A DNA stretch of 64,000 nucleotides, from contig NZ_SNYV01000018.1 of the NCBI RefSeq assembly GCF_004363245.1, positions 1 to 64,000 on the forward strand. Reading direction: 5' to 3'. Positions 6,691 through 15,631 of the stretch are shown one piece after another (the first letter of the stretch is position 1; each line of letters starts with the position of its first letter). The translations under genes and the position numbers were made by a program. This stretch comes from Sphingobacterium yanglingense. Lineage in GTDB: Bacteria > Bacteroidota > Bacteroidia > Sphingobacteriales > Sphingobacteriaceae. The notes beneath the pieces are model-generated. The model did not search any database. It was not told the DNA's origin and was given only the letters and a program-made list of their open reading frames with translations.

Positions 6691-9600
6691 TGTAAGTAGT
6701 CTTATAACAATATTCTGTGTGTTGTTTAGTTGCCTTTTGGTTTCTCCTGCCTTCGGGCAGGAGGCCAAAGGCCTAACTCAAAACATACTGAGAGGTGTGG
6801 TTTCATCTGTTCAAGATGGGAAGCCGATAGAAGGGGCTTCGGTCTCTGTAGATAAGAGGCATACGCGCACGGATAAGCAGGGAAGATTTACCATCAGTGT
6901 AGATAAGCCTACAGGAGTACTAACTATAAAACACATCGGATACAAGGAGCAACGGGTTGCCTATGAGATTACGTCTACTACATTAAATATCGCCCTACAG
7001 GCCAATGAAAAACAGATCGAAGAAGTGGAAGTGGTATCTACAGGATACCAGAAGATACCCAAAGAAAGAGCTACGGGGAGCTTTGAGTTTATCGATAACA
7101 AACAGCTTAGCAAGCGGGTTGGACCAACTATTATAGACCGATTGGAGAATATGTCGAATAGCTTGCGGATGGATAAGAGCTACGAGTTCTCTGATCTAAA
7201 CGAATACCATAGTATTCCGCAGTTTGATTTTGATATCCGGGGCAGGACAATGATTTCTGGATCGGCATCGCGTACGGTCGTCTTGGACAATGTAATATAT
7301 GAAGGCGATTTACGTAACATCAATCCCAATGATATAGAATCGGTCACGGTATTGAAGGATGCCGTCGCGACCTCGATCTGGGGCGTAGCAGGTGGAGGTG
7401 GAGTGATCGTATTGACGAGTAAGAAAGGGGCTTATAATTCTCCATTTAAGCTATCCTTTAATAGCAACCTGACTATAAAGGACAGACCCGACCTTTATAG
7501 CAGACCATTTATGAATAGTACTGACTTTATCGAATATGAACGTTTTTTGTATGATAAGGGGTATTTCAAGAGTAAGTTAAGTAATAAGACCACCTATCCT
7601 TCGGTATCTCCTGTTGTAGAGCTATTGGACGCGGTGGACAAAAAGCTATTGACCTCCGTTGAAGCCGAAGCACAGATTGAAGTATACAAAGGGTACGATG
7701 TACGGGACGACTATTATAGGTACATATACCGTAATTCGGTATTTCAGCAGTACGCGTTGGGGCTGTCTGGGGGGAATAATAGCGTTCGCTTTAATCTTAC
7801 GGGCGGATATGATCATAATAAGAATCAGCTAATCACCTCAAAGAATGACCGCCTTACCTTCAGCTCATCCTTGCAAGCTAGACCTTTGGAAAAAATGGAG
7901 GTCTCGGCAAATGTGACTTATGCACAGGTCACATCAAGGGATAATAGCGTAAATCAGCAACTATCGTATTCGGGTAATAGTTCTGGGGTTCAAACACCAC
8001 GGTGGCCCTATTTGCGACTCGTGGATGATTCTGGTAGGCCCATCACAGTAGATAACGTGACCCTGCGTGCGCTGTATAGAGATACGGTAGGAAAGGGGAA
8101 TCTACTGGATTGGACATACAATCCTATAAAAGAGATAGCGCATAATAGCAATACCAGTAATCCGAAAGACCTGAGCATAAACCTAACGGTGCAATATAAG
8201 CTGCCCTTCGGTTTCAGTGCACAAGGGATGTATGGCTATCAACATATACAGAATACGTTGTCAAACTGGGATGGTATGGGCTCGTATGCGATGAGACACC
8301 TGATCAACTATTATTCGCAATGGAACGATGAGTCGGTGCTTAAGCGGCCTATTCCATTGGGCGATCGATTGAATAACCTGTATGATCAGACTAGCAGTCA
8401 GACAGGAAGGGTACAGCTTAACTATTCTTCCGCTTTTAGTGATGTGCATCATCGCCTGGAGGGACTTTTGGCGTCAGAGATCAGGGATAAGAATTTCAGT
8501 AGGACATCTTCGCTATATTATGGATATGATCCTGATAAGCTAACCCATGTAGCGGTAGATCTCGCAGGGCTATATCCAGTAAACAATAGGAAGACTGGTG
8601 GGGCAAAAATACCTGATGCTACGCTGTTTGAAAATCAGACAAACCGCTATGTCTCTATCTTTGGTAATCTGAACTATACTTATAGCGACAAATATCTGCT
8701 ATCGGCTAGTTTCCGTAAGGATGCTTCTAATCTATTCGGCGTCTCGGCCAACCAGAAATGGGAGCCCTTATGGTCTGTAGGTGCAGGTTGGCACATATTA
8801 AAGGAGGATTTTATAAAGAGCAGTCCTGATGATATTTTGAAATTTAGAGCGTCCTTTGGTTATGCAGGAAGAGCCAATCCAACATATTCGGCTGTGCCGA
8901 TTATTTATTACAGAGGATCGGCACCATTGACGAATTTAGCTTATGCTAACATCACATCCTTAGGAAACCCTTCGCTCTCGTGGGAAAAAATCCGTACGAT
9001 AAATGTCGGATTGGATTATTCTTTTTTCCAACGACGGTTATCAGGGTCGGTCGAATGGTATCAGCGTAATTCGCGCGAATTGATTAGTTCCAATCCGGTA
9101 GATCCTACCTCGGGTTTCTTGACAATGGTCACCAATGGTGGTGAATTACAGGCAAAGGGTTTTGAACTTGAGGTGAATTCGCTAAACTTCTATTCCGCAG
9201 CATTCCGTTGGAATAGCAAGTTGCTGTTTAACCGAAACCGGACATTTGTAAAATCGTATAATTATAAATGGCCCTCGGCCACCAATTACGTAATGCCCAG
9301 TGCAGGCGCAAATGCTGTTTTGCGGGAAGGATACGATGTCGGCACCGTATTCGCATTTCCATTTGCAGGGCTCGACAACCAGAATGGGGACCCTTTGGGC
9401 TATCTCGATGGTGAAGTCTCAAAAGACTATAATGCTATACTCTATGGACCTTTCGAACAGCTTCGCTCGGTTGGTCCGGGGATTCCTGTTTATTATGCTT
9501 CATTGGGTAACGAGTTTAGCTATAAAGGGGTTAGTATTAACGTTAATCTACAGGCAAGGCTTAAGTTTCGCTACATCAGACCTACGTTTAATGAACGGAA

Positions 9601-9955
9601 TGCTGCTGAGTTTAGACAGGGACATCCCGATTATAATCTGAGATGGCAAAAGCCTGGTGATGAGCTACACACCATCGTACCTTCATTACAATACCCTATA
9701 GATACCTATCGGTCTGAATTTATGATGGGAGCGGATGCATTGGTAGAGAAAGGAGACAATATCAGAATACAGGATATGCAGCTCGCTTATGATCTAGGGG
9801 ATTTTAAGTCCTTAAAAAATATTAGGGTATATGGATTTGCCAAAAATCTAAACTGGATACTATGGAAAGCGAGTAGCTATCCGTTGGATCCAGAATATCG
9901 GGATGCAATCCCTGCTCCGCTATCTATCTCATTTGGTTTAAACTTTACTTTATAA
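6659..9955 (+). CDS. SusC/RagA-family TonB-dependent outer-membrane transporter
   Basis: This about 1098-aa protein is the outer-membrane importer of a SusCD-type pair, energised by TonB. After a signal peptide ending near SPAFGQ come a carboxypeptidase-regulatory-like beta domain (GVVSSVQDGKPIEGASVSVD), the TonB/plug junction TGYQKIPKERATGSFE, a plug with DIRG and SVTVLKDAVATSIWG, and a long beta barrel ending in NFTL. There is no N-terminal STN domain, in keeping with the absence of a sigma/FecR pair nearby. The start is uncertain: the reading frame is open from 6533, but its first 40-odd codons come from a palindromic repeat. The ATG at 6659 leaves a shorter lead to the hydrophobic core. 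SusD follows after 6 bases. Confidence 0.92.
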   Translation: MWRSDDRVGLNVSSLITIFCVLFSCLLVSPAFGQEAKGLTQNILRGVVSSVQDGKPIEGASVSVDKRHTRTDKQGRFTISVDKPTGVLTIKHIGYKEQRVAYEITSTTLNIALQANEKQIEEVEVVSTGYQKIPKERATGSFEFIDNKQLSKRVGPTIIDRLENMSNSLRMDKSYEFSDLNEYHSIPQFDFDIRGRTMISGSASRTVVLDNVIYEGDLRNINPNDIESVTVLKDAVATSIWGVAGGGGVIVLTSKKGAYNSPFKLSFNSNLTIKDRPDLYSRPFMNSTDFIEYERFLYDKGYFKSKLSNKTTYPSVSPVVELLDAVDKKLLTSVEAEAQIEVYKGYDVRDDYYRYIYRNSVFQQYALGLSGGNNSVRFNLTGGYDHNKNQLITSKNDRLTFSSSLQARPLEKMEVSANVTYAQVTSRDNSVNQQLSYSGNSSGVQTPRWPYLRLVDDSGRPITVDNVTLRALYRDTVGKGNLLDWTYNPIKEIAHNSNTSNPKDLSINLTVQYKLPFGFSAQGMYGYQHIQNTLSNWDGMGSYAMRHLINYYSQWNDESVLKRPIPLGDRLNNLYDQTSSQTGRVQLNYSSAFSDVHHRLEGLLASEIRDKNFSRTSSLYYGYDPDKLTHVAVDLAGLYPVNNRKTGGAKIPDATLFENQTNRYVSIFGNLNYTYSDKYLLSASFRKDASNLFGVSANQKWEPLWSVGAGWHILKEDFIKSSPDDILKFRASFGYAGRANPTYSAVPIIYYRGSAPLTNLAYANITSLGNPSLSWEKIRTINVGLDYSFFQRRLSGSVEWYQRNSRELISSNPVDPTSGFLTMVTNGGELQAKGFELEVNSLNFYSAAFRWNSKLLFNRNRTFVKSYNYKWPSATNYVMPSAGANAVLREGYDVGTVFAFPFAGLDNQNGDPLGYLDGEVSKDYNAILYGPFEQLRSVGPGIPVYYASLGNEFSYKGVSINVNLQARLKFRYIRPTFNERNAAEFRQGHPDYNLRWQKPGDELHTIVPSLQYPIDTYRSEFMMGADALVEKGDNIRIQDMQLAYDLGDFKSLKNIRVYGFAKNLNWILWKASSYPLDPEYRDAIPAPLSISFGLNFTL

Positions 9956-9961
9956 TAGGTT

Positions 9962-11323
9962 ATGAAAGCAATTTTAAAAATGGTCTTAGTGGGTATAATA
10001 TTGAATACCCTAGGGGCCTGCACGCACTATCTTGAAATGAAACCTGATCAAAAGATGGTCGTTCCGCAGTCTTTGGAAGACTGTGACGCTATATTGGACG
10101 ATTACTTTACGATGAATGCGGCTTACCCTGTGTTTGGCGAAGCTGCATCCGACTTGTATTATCTCACGGAGGTGGATTATAAGGCATTGACCGTGAATCA
10201 TGATCGTGGTGCTTATGTTTGGGATCCGAAGTTGGATCTGCCCGTCAATAGTTGGCAAGGAGGCTATAAAGTGGTAGCTATGGCCAATCTGGTTTTAGAA
10301 GTTCTGAAAAAAATAGATAGAGGGGAGGATGTAAATAGATATGACCGCATATTAGGATCGGCGTTATTTTTCAGGGCTTACGCTTATGCGCAGTTGGCTG
10401 ATGTATTTGCTTTGCCCTACGAGAGTACTACCGCCGAAAGTACAATGGGACTTGTCCTAAGAAATACCGCTAATGTGGATGAAATTTCGACCCGCAGCTC
10501 CTTAAAGACCACCTACGCCCGTATCCTTGCTGATTTAGAACAAGCCGCCGAACTTTTGCCTTCTTCTTTAGTGGTCAAAACGAGACCGAGTAAAGCAGCA
10601 GCATATGCAGCGATAGCAAGAGTAGCGCTTATTGTTCAGGATTTCCCCGAAGCAGAGAAAGCAGCAGAATCATCCTTGGGGCTGTACAGTGAGCTAATCG
10701 ATTTTAATGGGTTGAATATGAATGCGGCAGCACCCTTTGCTAATTTTAATAAAGAGATGCTTTTCTATGGAGTTACATTGACTTCTTCTGTTTTAAATCC
10801 AGCGATATCAAAGATTGACTCTTTTCTATTTGACTCTTATGCAAATGATGATTTACGCCAAAAAGCTTTTTTCAAATCCAACGGGAATCAATCTTATGCT
10901 TTTAAAGGTAAGTATGACGGGCAGATAAACTACTCATCTTTTGCAGGGATAGCTGTGGACGAAGTTTACCTTATTCTAGCCGAATCGCTCGCACATCGAA
11001 ATAAAGTAAGTGAAGCAATGGAGGTGCTGAATAGATTGCTTAAGACCCGATGGGTAACCTCGAAATTTATGCCCATGTCGGCAAACGATAAGCCGCAGGC
11101 GCTCGATATCATATGGACGGAGCGAAAGAAATCGCTGATTATGCGAAACCTGAGGTGGTCGGATATCAAAAGACAGAACCTTTTGCGAGAACCCAAAATT
11201 ACGTTAACACGCAAGCTTGGTAATGAGGCAATCTATTTGCCACCTAATGACCTGAGGTTTGCTTTTCCCATACCGATGGCAGTGGTCAAGCAGACCCCTT
11301 CAATAATTCAAAACCCTAGATAA
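9962..11323 (+). CDS. SusD/RagB-family substrate-binding lipoprotein
   Basis: The 453-aa surface lipoprotein acts as the lid and ligand-binding partner of the preceding SusC. The signal peptide ends at a lipobox with Cys20 (LNTLGAC). TPR-like repeats (YAYAQLADVFALPY) and a C-terminal SusD signature region (TERKKSLIMRNLRWSDIKRQN...FPIP) are clear. The stop codon is followed immediately by the ATG of a thioredoxin-like gene, so the three genes form one operon. The substrate is unknown. The association with a periplasmic thioredoxin argues against a simple polysaccharide locus, but this is inference. Confidence 0.93.
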   Translation: MKAILKMVLVGIILNTLGACTHYLEMKPDQKMVVPQSLEDCDAILDDYFTMNAAYPVFGEAASDLYYLTEVDYKALTVNHDRGAYVWDPKLDLPVNSWQGGYKVVAMANLVLEVLKKIDRGEDVNRYDRILGSALFFRAYAYAQLADVFALPYESTTAESTMGLVLRNTANVDEISTRSSLKTTYARILADLEQAAELLPSSLVVKTRPSKAAAYAAIARVALIVQDFPEAEKAAESSLGLYSELIDFNGLNMNAAAPFANFNKEMLFYGVTLTSSVLNPAISKIDSFLFDSYANDDLRQKAFFKSNGNQSYAFKGKYDGQINYSSFAGIAVDEVYLILAESLAHRNKVSEAMEVLNRLLKTRWVTSKFMPMSANDKPQALDIIWTERKKSLIMRNLRWSDIKRQNLLREPKITLTRKLGNEAIYLPPNDLRFAFPIPMAVVKQTPSIIQNPR

Positions 11324-12550
11324 ATGAAAAGATATCTCTATATACTGTGGCTATCGGCCACAGTATTTTCAACTCAGATTATAAGAGCCCAGATTGCACC
11401 TCTAGTAATAGGTGACTCACTAGACTTGGCGATTCGGGTAGAACTAACTAATTCCCCAAAAGCAAAACTTAGATTAGAAAAATTTGCTGCAGAACTAATG
11501 GTGTTGGATTTCTACAATACGTATTGTGGCTCTTGTATAGCTGCATTTCCGAAAAACAACATACTACAACGAAAATTTGGTAACCGTATTCGCATACTGC
11601 CTATTACCTATGAAGATAAAAAGAAGGTAGATGGTTTTAACCAGAAGAACGATTATATGAGAGGCAATGAACTTCCGATAATAATCAAGGATAAAACGCT
11701 TAGCGCGCTCTTGCCCCATCGAGGAGTACCTCATCTGGTATGGATATGGCAAGGCCGGATCGCGGCAATCACAAGCGGTGATATGCTGACAGAAGCTAAT
11801 GTGGATCATATCTTGTCAGGACAGAGTGTGGTGGATTGGCCTAGGAAGAATGATTTTTTTGATTATGAAATGGAAGAATCTCAGCAGGACACTATGTTAT
11901 ACTCCAAGTTCTATTCCTATCAAAACGGTGCAAAGCTAAACTACCTGATAGATACCATAGGAAATAGGATACGGGCAAAGTTTACCAATGTGCATCCGCT
12001 ACCATTGTTTACATTTTTGTATGGTAAAAAACATCCTGAAATGCCTTTCATGAAGAAGAAAGAACGAGTTGTTTTGAATGTAAAAGACCTCACAGACTTT
12101 GAAAGAGATACGACGATGCCTTATTCCCTGTGGTTGCAGGAGCATTCATTTTGCTACGAGTCCACTTGGCCTCTTGGTATCGAACAGCTCGCGCTTATGT
12201 CCAATATTGTAACCGACATCGGGAATCGCCTAGGACTAGAGGTTCTGTACACAACACATAGAGCGAGGGTTTGGGTGATAAAACCCATGCAGGAGCGGGT
12301 TGTGCCGCATAAGGAGGAACCAAACGCTGTAGTTCAGTCCGTGCTGATATGGAAGGGGCTACTGGAACTATTCCAAGAGTCTTTTCCTCCGATCATATTG
12401 GATGGTGTGGATCCTGAAAAGAAAATTACCGTTTATCCTTCAGTAACAGTGAAAGACTTTGTCAGTATGCGGCAAATATTAAATATGAATGGGTTGGAAT
12501 TAGTAGAAGAGGAGCGTGAGATAGAAGCGCTCGTTTTTAATGACAAATAG
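11324..12550 (+). CDS. TlpA-like periplasmic thioredoxin-fold protein
   Basis: The 408-aa exported protein has a signal peptide (about residues 1-22) and a thioredoxin/TlpA domain whose redox motif is Cys68-Gly-Ser-Cys71 in FYNTYCGSC, with a cis-Pro loop at HRGVPHLVWI. The C-terminal 230 residues are not a known domain to me. They include a stretch resembling the STN-type secretin/TonB short N-terminal fold (KITVYPSVTVKDFVSMRQIL). Its ATG abuts the SusD stop codon, so translation is probably coupled. The likely role is thiol-disulfide exchange on imported cargo or on the transporter. That is inferred from context. Confidence 0.85.
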   Translation: MKRYLYILWLSATVFSTQIIRAQIAPLVIGDSLDLAIRVELTNSPKAKLRLEKFAAELMVLDFYNTYCGSCIAAFPKNNILQRKFGNRIRILPITYEDKKKVDGFNQKNDYMRGNELPIIIKDKTLSALLPHRGVPHLVWIWQGRIAAITSGDMLTEANVDHILSGQSVVDWPRKNDFFDYEMEESQQDTMLYSKFYSYQNGAKLNYLIDTIGNRIRAKFTNVHPLPLFTFLYGKKHPEMPFMKKKERVVLNVKDLTDFERDTTMPYSLWLQEHSFCYESTWPLGIEQLALMSNIVTDIGNRLGLEVLYTTHRARVWVIKPMQERVVPHKEEPNAVVQSVLIWKGLLELFQESFPPIILDGVDPEKKITVYPSVTVKDFVSMRQILNMNGLELVEEEREIEALVFNDK

Positions 12551-12572
12551 GCCAAGGGATTTCCTTGGCCTA
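12548..12572 (+). terminator. Intrinsic terminator-like hairpin ending the first SusCD operon
   Basis: TAGGCCAAGG, a 5-base GATTT loop and CCTTGGCCTA form a perfect 10-bp stem that begins with the stop codon of the thioredoxin-like gene. There is no long T tract, so it may act as a bidirectional or weak terminator toward the convergent gene at 12597. Confidence 0.6.
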
Positions 12573-12596
12573 GCCTAAAGATATGAAGAAATGACG

Positions 12597-12821
12597 TTAA
12601 TCTTTTAGATTGACGTGCGGTTGGTTGGTATTGGTATTTAGTGCTGTAACCATTTCACTGAGTATAGCTACATCTAGCTCAGGTCTACCACTACCATTGT
12701 CCGCAGCATCTATCGTACAGATTACTTGATCTCCACTACAGCTCGGAGGCGTACCCGTAACCAAGGAGTACTTGGAAGGGTTTGCTGGCTGCGTCTGATC
12801 ATCTAATTTGAATAGAGGCAT
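12597..12821 (-). CDS. Small two-cysteine protein of unknown function
   Basis: This 74-aa product has no signal peptide. Its middle carries two cysteines in PPSCSGDQVICTIDAAD, and it ends in an Asn/Thr-rich tail. It converges with the SusC-SusD-thioredoxin operon. Small Cys-containing proteins beside such operons are frequent in Bacteroidota, and some resemble peptide precursors, but I see no modification enzyme here. The reading frame is bounded upstream by a stop only two codons before the ATG, which supports this start if the gene is real. Confidence 0.4.
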   Translation of the reverse strand: MPLFKLDDQTQPANPSKYSLVTGTPPSCSGDQVICTIDAADNGSGRPELDVAILSEMVTALNTNTNQPHVNLKD

Positions 12822-12827
12822 TGTACA

Positions 12828-13188
12828 TTATTTAGAATGACAACTTAGTTTATATTGGCTACAAGCTTTTCGTATCTCTCTAGAAAAGGCTACGATACTT
12901 GGCCTGGCTGTGCCTCCGGAGTTTCCTCTGGGGGCTTTGCTTTCTTTACAGCACAGCGAGGACTTCATATGTCTTGACCCCATGCCCACGGGGATATACC
13001 GCAAATCTACGCCGTATTCGTTTGAATAGCGGCCGGTAGCAATAGCTTCTTTGTTCATTACCTAGATAGCGCATAGGGTAGGTCTGCCCCCATGAGGGAT
13101 GGCCTATAGCTGCGGAGTCTATCCGCAAGGCGCTGTGTCTGCCTGCTTGTGCTGTACCTGATGGATGATATGTCGCTACTGCTGTCAT
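12828..13188 (-). other. Two overlapping short frames of doubtful coding status
   Basis: Two reading frames overlap here on the minus strand: 80 codons from 13188 to 12946 and 76 codons from 13058 to 12828. Neither resembles a family I know and both are rich in Arg, Ser and Gly. The second begins with ATG inside the first. They could be a frameshifted small gene upstream of the 74-aa protein, or chance. Above them, 13189-13334 holds repeats of the GTTATCTAGTGAACGAG type seen elsewhere in the window. Confidence 0.2.
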
Positions 13189-13334
13189 TTTTTTGTTGTT
13201 ATCTAGTGAACGAGTTATCTAGTTATCCCCGATAAACCGACGCTTTGTTGTATAATTCTGCTTCTTTTTGCGCATCTGTTTTGTTTCTTATTGATGATAC
13301 CAAGTTCGGGCGTATAGGACGGATTGGAGTTGTA

Positions 13335-13376
13335 ATTTTCCTATTTAAAACTTGTGATTTTCCTATTTAAAAGTTG
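13335..13376. repeat. Two 20-bp direct repeats, 22 bp apart
   Basis: ATTTTCCTATTTAAAACTTG and ATTTTCCTATTTAAAAGTTG differ at one base and are spaced 22 bp start to start, about two helical turns. They lie just past the end of the Crp-like gene and upstream of the leftward small genes. This fits a dimeric or tandem regulator site. Confidence 0.5.
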
Positions 13377-13382
13377 CAAAAT

Positions 13383-13910
13383 TTATAGTTTGCTGAAGTA
13401 ACTGGGATCCATATTTAGATAAGAGGCGATACTTTTGCTCTGAAGGCGCAATGCGATGTGCTTGTGCCGCTCGTAGAATAGTAGTTTTGCCTCTCGGGCA
13501 GGCAGTAATAAGAGTTCGGTGCGAGCCAGTCGTCGATAGGCCCAGTAAAGTAGCATCTTGTGGTAGGCGCGGATAAGATTGAGGTTGTTGCTTTTGCTCA
13601 GGATATGGACGACATCGTCATGTTGGATATAGTAAATGCTGGTGTCTTCCAATGCTTGTAGGGTGTAAGAGCTATTGCGTGCCGGATAGATGGCGATGTC
13701 GCACTCGGCTATGAAATGTTCGATGGTATCACTGTCACGGTTTATTTTGGCCAGTAGGCCTTTGCTTATATAGACCAGGTCGTCTTCATCCAGCATCAGG
13801 GTATGACCTTTGCGCACATCGCGTTGCTTCAGGACAGTACATATCTGCTGTCGCTGTTCGGGAGAGGTGCCAATATGCTGGTCTAAATGTCTGAAGTCAA
13901 AATCTGTCAT
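13383..13910 (-). CDS. Crp/Fnr-family transcriptional regulator
   Basis: This is a 175-aa regulator with an N-terminal cyclic-nucleotide-binding-like beta-roll (about residues 20-110) and a C-terminal helical region. It ends in SKSIASYLNMDPSYFSKL, which is the recognition part of the Crp winged helix as it appears in the short Bacteroidota Crp relatives. I start at the ATG at 13910 (MTDFDFRHLDQH). The open frame upstream adds an unrelated hydrophobic lead. The protein stops almost at the recognition helix, which is usual for this subgroup. The effector ligand is unknown. Confidence 0.85.
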   Translation of the reverse strand: MTDFDFRHLDQHIGTSPEQRQQICTVLKQRDVRKGHTLMLDEDDLVYISKGLLAKINRDSDTIEHFIAECDIAIYPARNSSYTLQALEDTSIYYIQHDDVVHILSKSNNLNLIRAYHKMLLYWAYRRLARTELLLLPAREAKLLFYERHKHIALRLQSKSIASYLNMDPSYFSKL

Positions 13911-14006
13911 AATCACAATTATCGACAGAAATGGGTGCTCCGTTAATTGAAACCAAGGGAGCATTTCCATTTCTTTTAAAAAACAGTTACATCCATTGCA
14001 ATGTGT

Positions 14007-14390
14007 TTAGTAGCTAATACGGAGTACAAGCTCGCCCTCGGCAGCGACATCGCCTTCACTGGAGATCTTGCTCTTTATGGGGTTGTGTGAATCTCCTCGT
14101 TTGATACCGAATACAACCGATTTAGCACCGGGCTCTTCTTTATCCAACCGAAAGGGAAGTCTAAAGGTCATCGTATTCGCGAGCTGATTGGATAATTGAA
14201 AGACGAAGGTGTCGTCTAGTGCATCTATCCACTGGATCTGTGACTCGCTGAATTTGAATGTTCTTTTGGCCCATCCGGGCAAGTCAAGCTGTACTTCACG
14301 CACTACGACGTGTAGCTCGGGGGTGTTCATGGCGTAGAAGTACATGTTTGCCGCTGCTACACCTGCTGTTGTAAAATCAAATTTTTCCAT
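14007..14390 (-). CDS. Unrecognised 127-aa protein, divergent from a LytTR regulator
   Basis: This is a soluble, probably beta-rich protein without signal peptide or membrane segment. It has alternating hydrophobic stretches (LHVVVREVQLDL, TFVFQLSNQL, MTFRLPFRLD, ELVLRISY). I do not recognise it. It is divergent from the membrane-bound LytTR regulator at 14595, and the 204-bp gap holds a pair of direct repeats spaced like LytTR sites, which makes it a candidate target of that regulator. The Crp-like gene lies 96 bases downstream on the same strand. Confidence 0.6.
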   Translation of the reverse strand: MEKFDFTTAGVAAANMYFYAMNTPELHVVVREVQLDLPGWAKRTFKFSESQIQWIDALDDTFVFQLSNQLANTMTFRLPFRLDKEEPGAKSVVFGIKRGDSHNPIKSKISSEGDVAAEGELVLRISY

Positions 14391-14465
14391 AAAATAATAT
14401 TTATAAGTTTAGAGCTAAGTTCTTAAATAAAAAGAGGAAGAATTGGGGTTGACTAGGGGTGTTTA

Positions 14466-14500
14466 TACCGAAATGGACAGGTTTTTTACCGAGATGGACA
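14466..14500. promoter_or_regulatory. Direct-repeat operator, LytTR-like spacing
   Basis: TACCGAAATGGACA (14466-14479) and TACCGAGATGGACA (14487-14500) differ at one base and are spaced 21 bp start to start. LytTR regulators typically bind two direct repeats about 21-22 bp apart. The pair sits in the divergent region between the 127-aa gene and the LytTR gene, so it may control either or both. Confidence 0.55.
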
Positions 14501-14594
14501 ATAATATCTTGTTAAATGTTATTTTCTTACATAATAATTTATTAAACTGTGTTTTTTATATTATCTTGAGAGTTTAACCTGACGACCTATTTTT

Positions 14595-15533
14595 ATGAAA
14601 AAGAAGATTACGATTCAAAAACGTATTTGGTATAGGTGGACCATGTTGGTGTTAACGTCTGTTCTCGGTGGGATATTGATGTATTGTATCGGCGAAGACG
14701 AGTATCCATGGCAGATGCTGGATGATCCCAATTTATGGATCAATCTTAGCCTTGCCGTAATTTCTGTCGCAGTGTATTTATTGTTTACATATGCTTCGAT
14801 GATTTGGGTTCACAAGCGGTTAAAGAGCTGGACTTCTTTTTGGAACTACATGCAGCGTCGTCTTACTGCACAGCTATTATATAGTGCGATTCCTGCCATT
14901 CTTGTTGCAGTCGCCATGGCTGCAGCGATAGCTTATTTTCAGTTCGATACGGCTTTGTGGAAAACCAATTATTTTAAGCTGGATTTTTACGTGGTGCTAA
15001 TAGTGACATTTTTTATCCAGTTTTTGTGCTATGGAATAGATATAGTGGTCTTTGTGATTCGTAATCTTAAGGCTAGCAAGGGGAGTTGGCGCCCGTATTT
15101 TGATAGTGATGATTTTGAAAATTTGATGTATCTGCGGTCAATGAAAAATATCGGAAAGGCAGTGTCTTTGATCAGCTTACAGGGGTTTTCACACTTGAAA
15201 AGTGTATTGGATGGCTACGGTATTGTGAAGGATGATATATGCTACATATATAGTATCAATAAAGAAAGGGTGATCCGGACGCATTTGGGGACCATTGTTG
15301 CCGTAAAGGAGACTATAGAAGAGTGGGGAGCGTTACTGCCGCCGGATGATTTCATGGTGGTACGTCGGGATCTCGTGGTATCTCGCGCTAGTGTCAAGAG
15401 CGCTAGGCCGCGTTGTAGAAAGACGACGAATATTGAATTGGACCCACCTTATGAATATGACAGCCATCTGAGTTATGATGCGTCAAAGGCTTTTGAGCTG
15501 TGGTGGGGGAAAGGAACTAAAGAGAAAGTATAA
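14595..15533 (+). CDS. Membrane-bound LytTR-family transcriptional regulator
   Basis: The 312-aa protein has four probable transmembrane helices (residues ~15-33, ~49-70, ~95-120, ~133-155). A cytoplasmic LytTR DNA-binding domain follows (about 205-270), with GIVKDDICYIYSINKERVIRTH followed by AVKETIEEWGALLPPDDFMVVRRDLVVS. It has no receiver or kinase domain, so the membrane part probably senses a signal directly. The gene is alone in its transcription unit, followed by a terminator at 15571-15605, and divergent from a 127-aa gene across a LytTR-like repeat pair. Confidence 0.85.
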   Translation: MKKKITIQKRIWYRWTMLVLTSVLGGILMYCIGEDEYPWQMLDDPNLWINLSLAVISVAVYLLFTYASMIWVHKRLKSWTSFWNYMQRRLTAQLLYSAIPAILVAVAMAAAIAYFQFDTALWKTNYFKLDFYVVLIVTFFIQFLCYGIDIVVFVIRNLKASKGSWRPYFDSDDFENLMYLRSMKNIGKAVSLISLQGFSHLKSVLDGYGIVKDDICYIYSINKERVIRTHLGTIVAVKETIEEWGALLPPDDFMVVRRDLVVSRASVKSARPRCRKTTNIELDPPYEYDSHLSYDASKAFELWWGKGTKEKV

Positions 15534-15570
15534 AAAACAGGTTATATAAATCCATTGCTTATTTGAATTG

Positions 15571-15605
15571 CAGTCGCCCGTCTTGGGAGGGCTGTTACTT
15601 TTTTT
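15571..15605 (+). terminator. Intrinsic terminator after the LytTR gene
   Basis: An imperfect GC-rich hairpin (CAGTCGCCC...GGAGGGCTG) is followed within four bases by a run of T's at 15598-15605, the classical arrangement. It separates the LytTR gene from the HTH gene at 15632. Confidence 0.65.
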
Positions 15606-15631
15606 ATACCCATTTTAAAAAGAGAATAACC

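Noticed and set aside
9300..9641. A 113-codon frame inside the SusC gene
   Set aside because: It overlaps a clear SusC barrel region in another frame; the same applies to the other long overlapping frames inside the large transporter genes.
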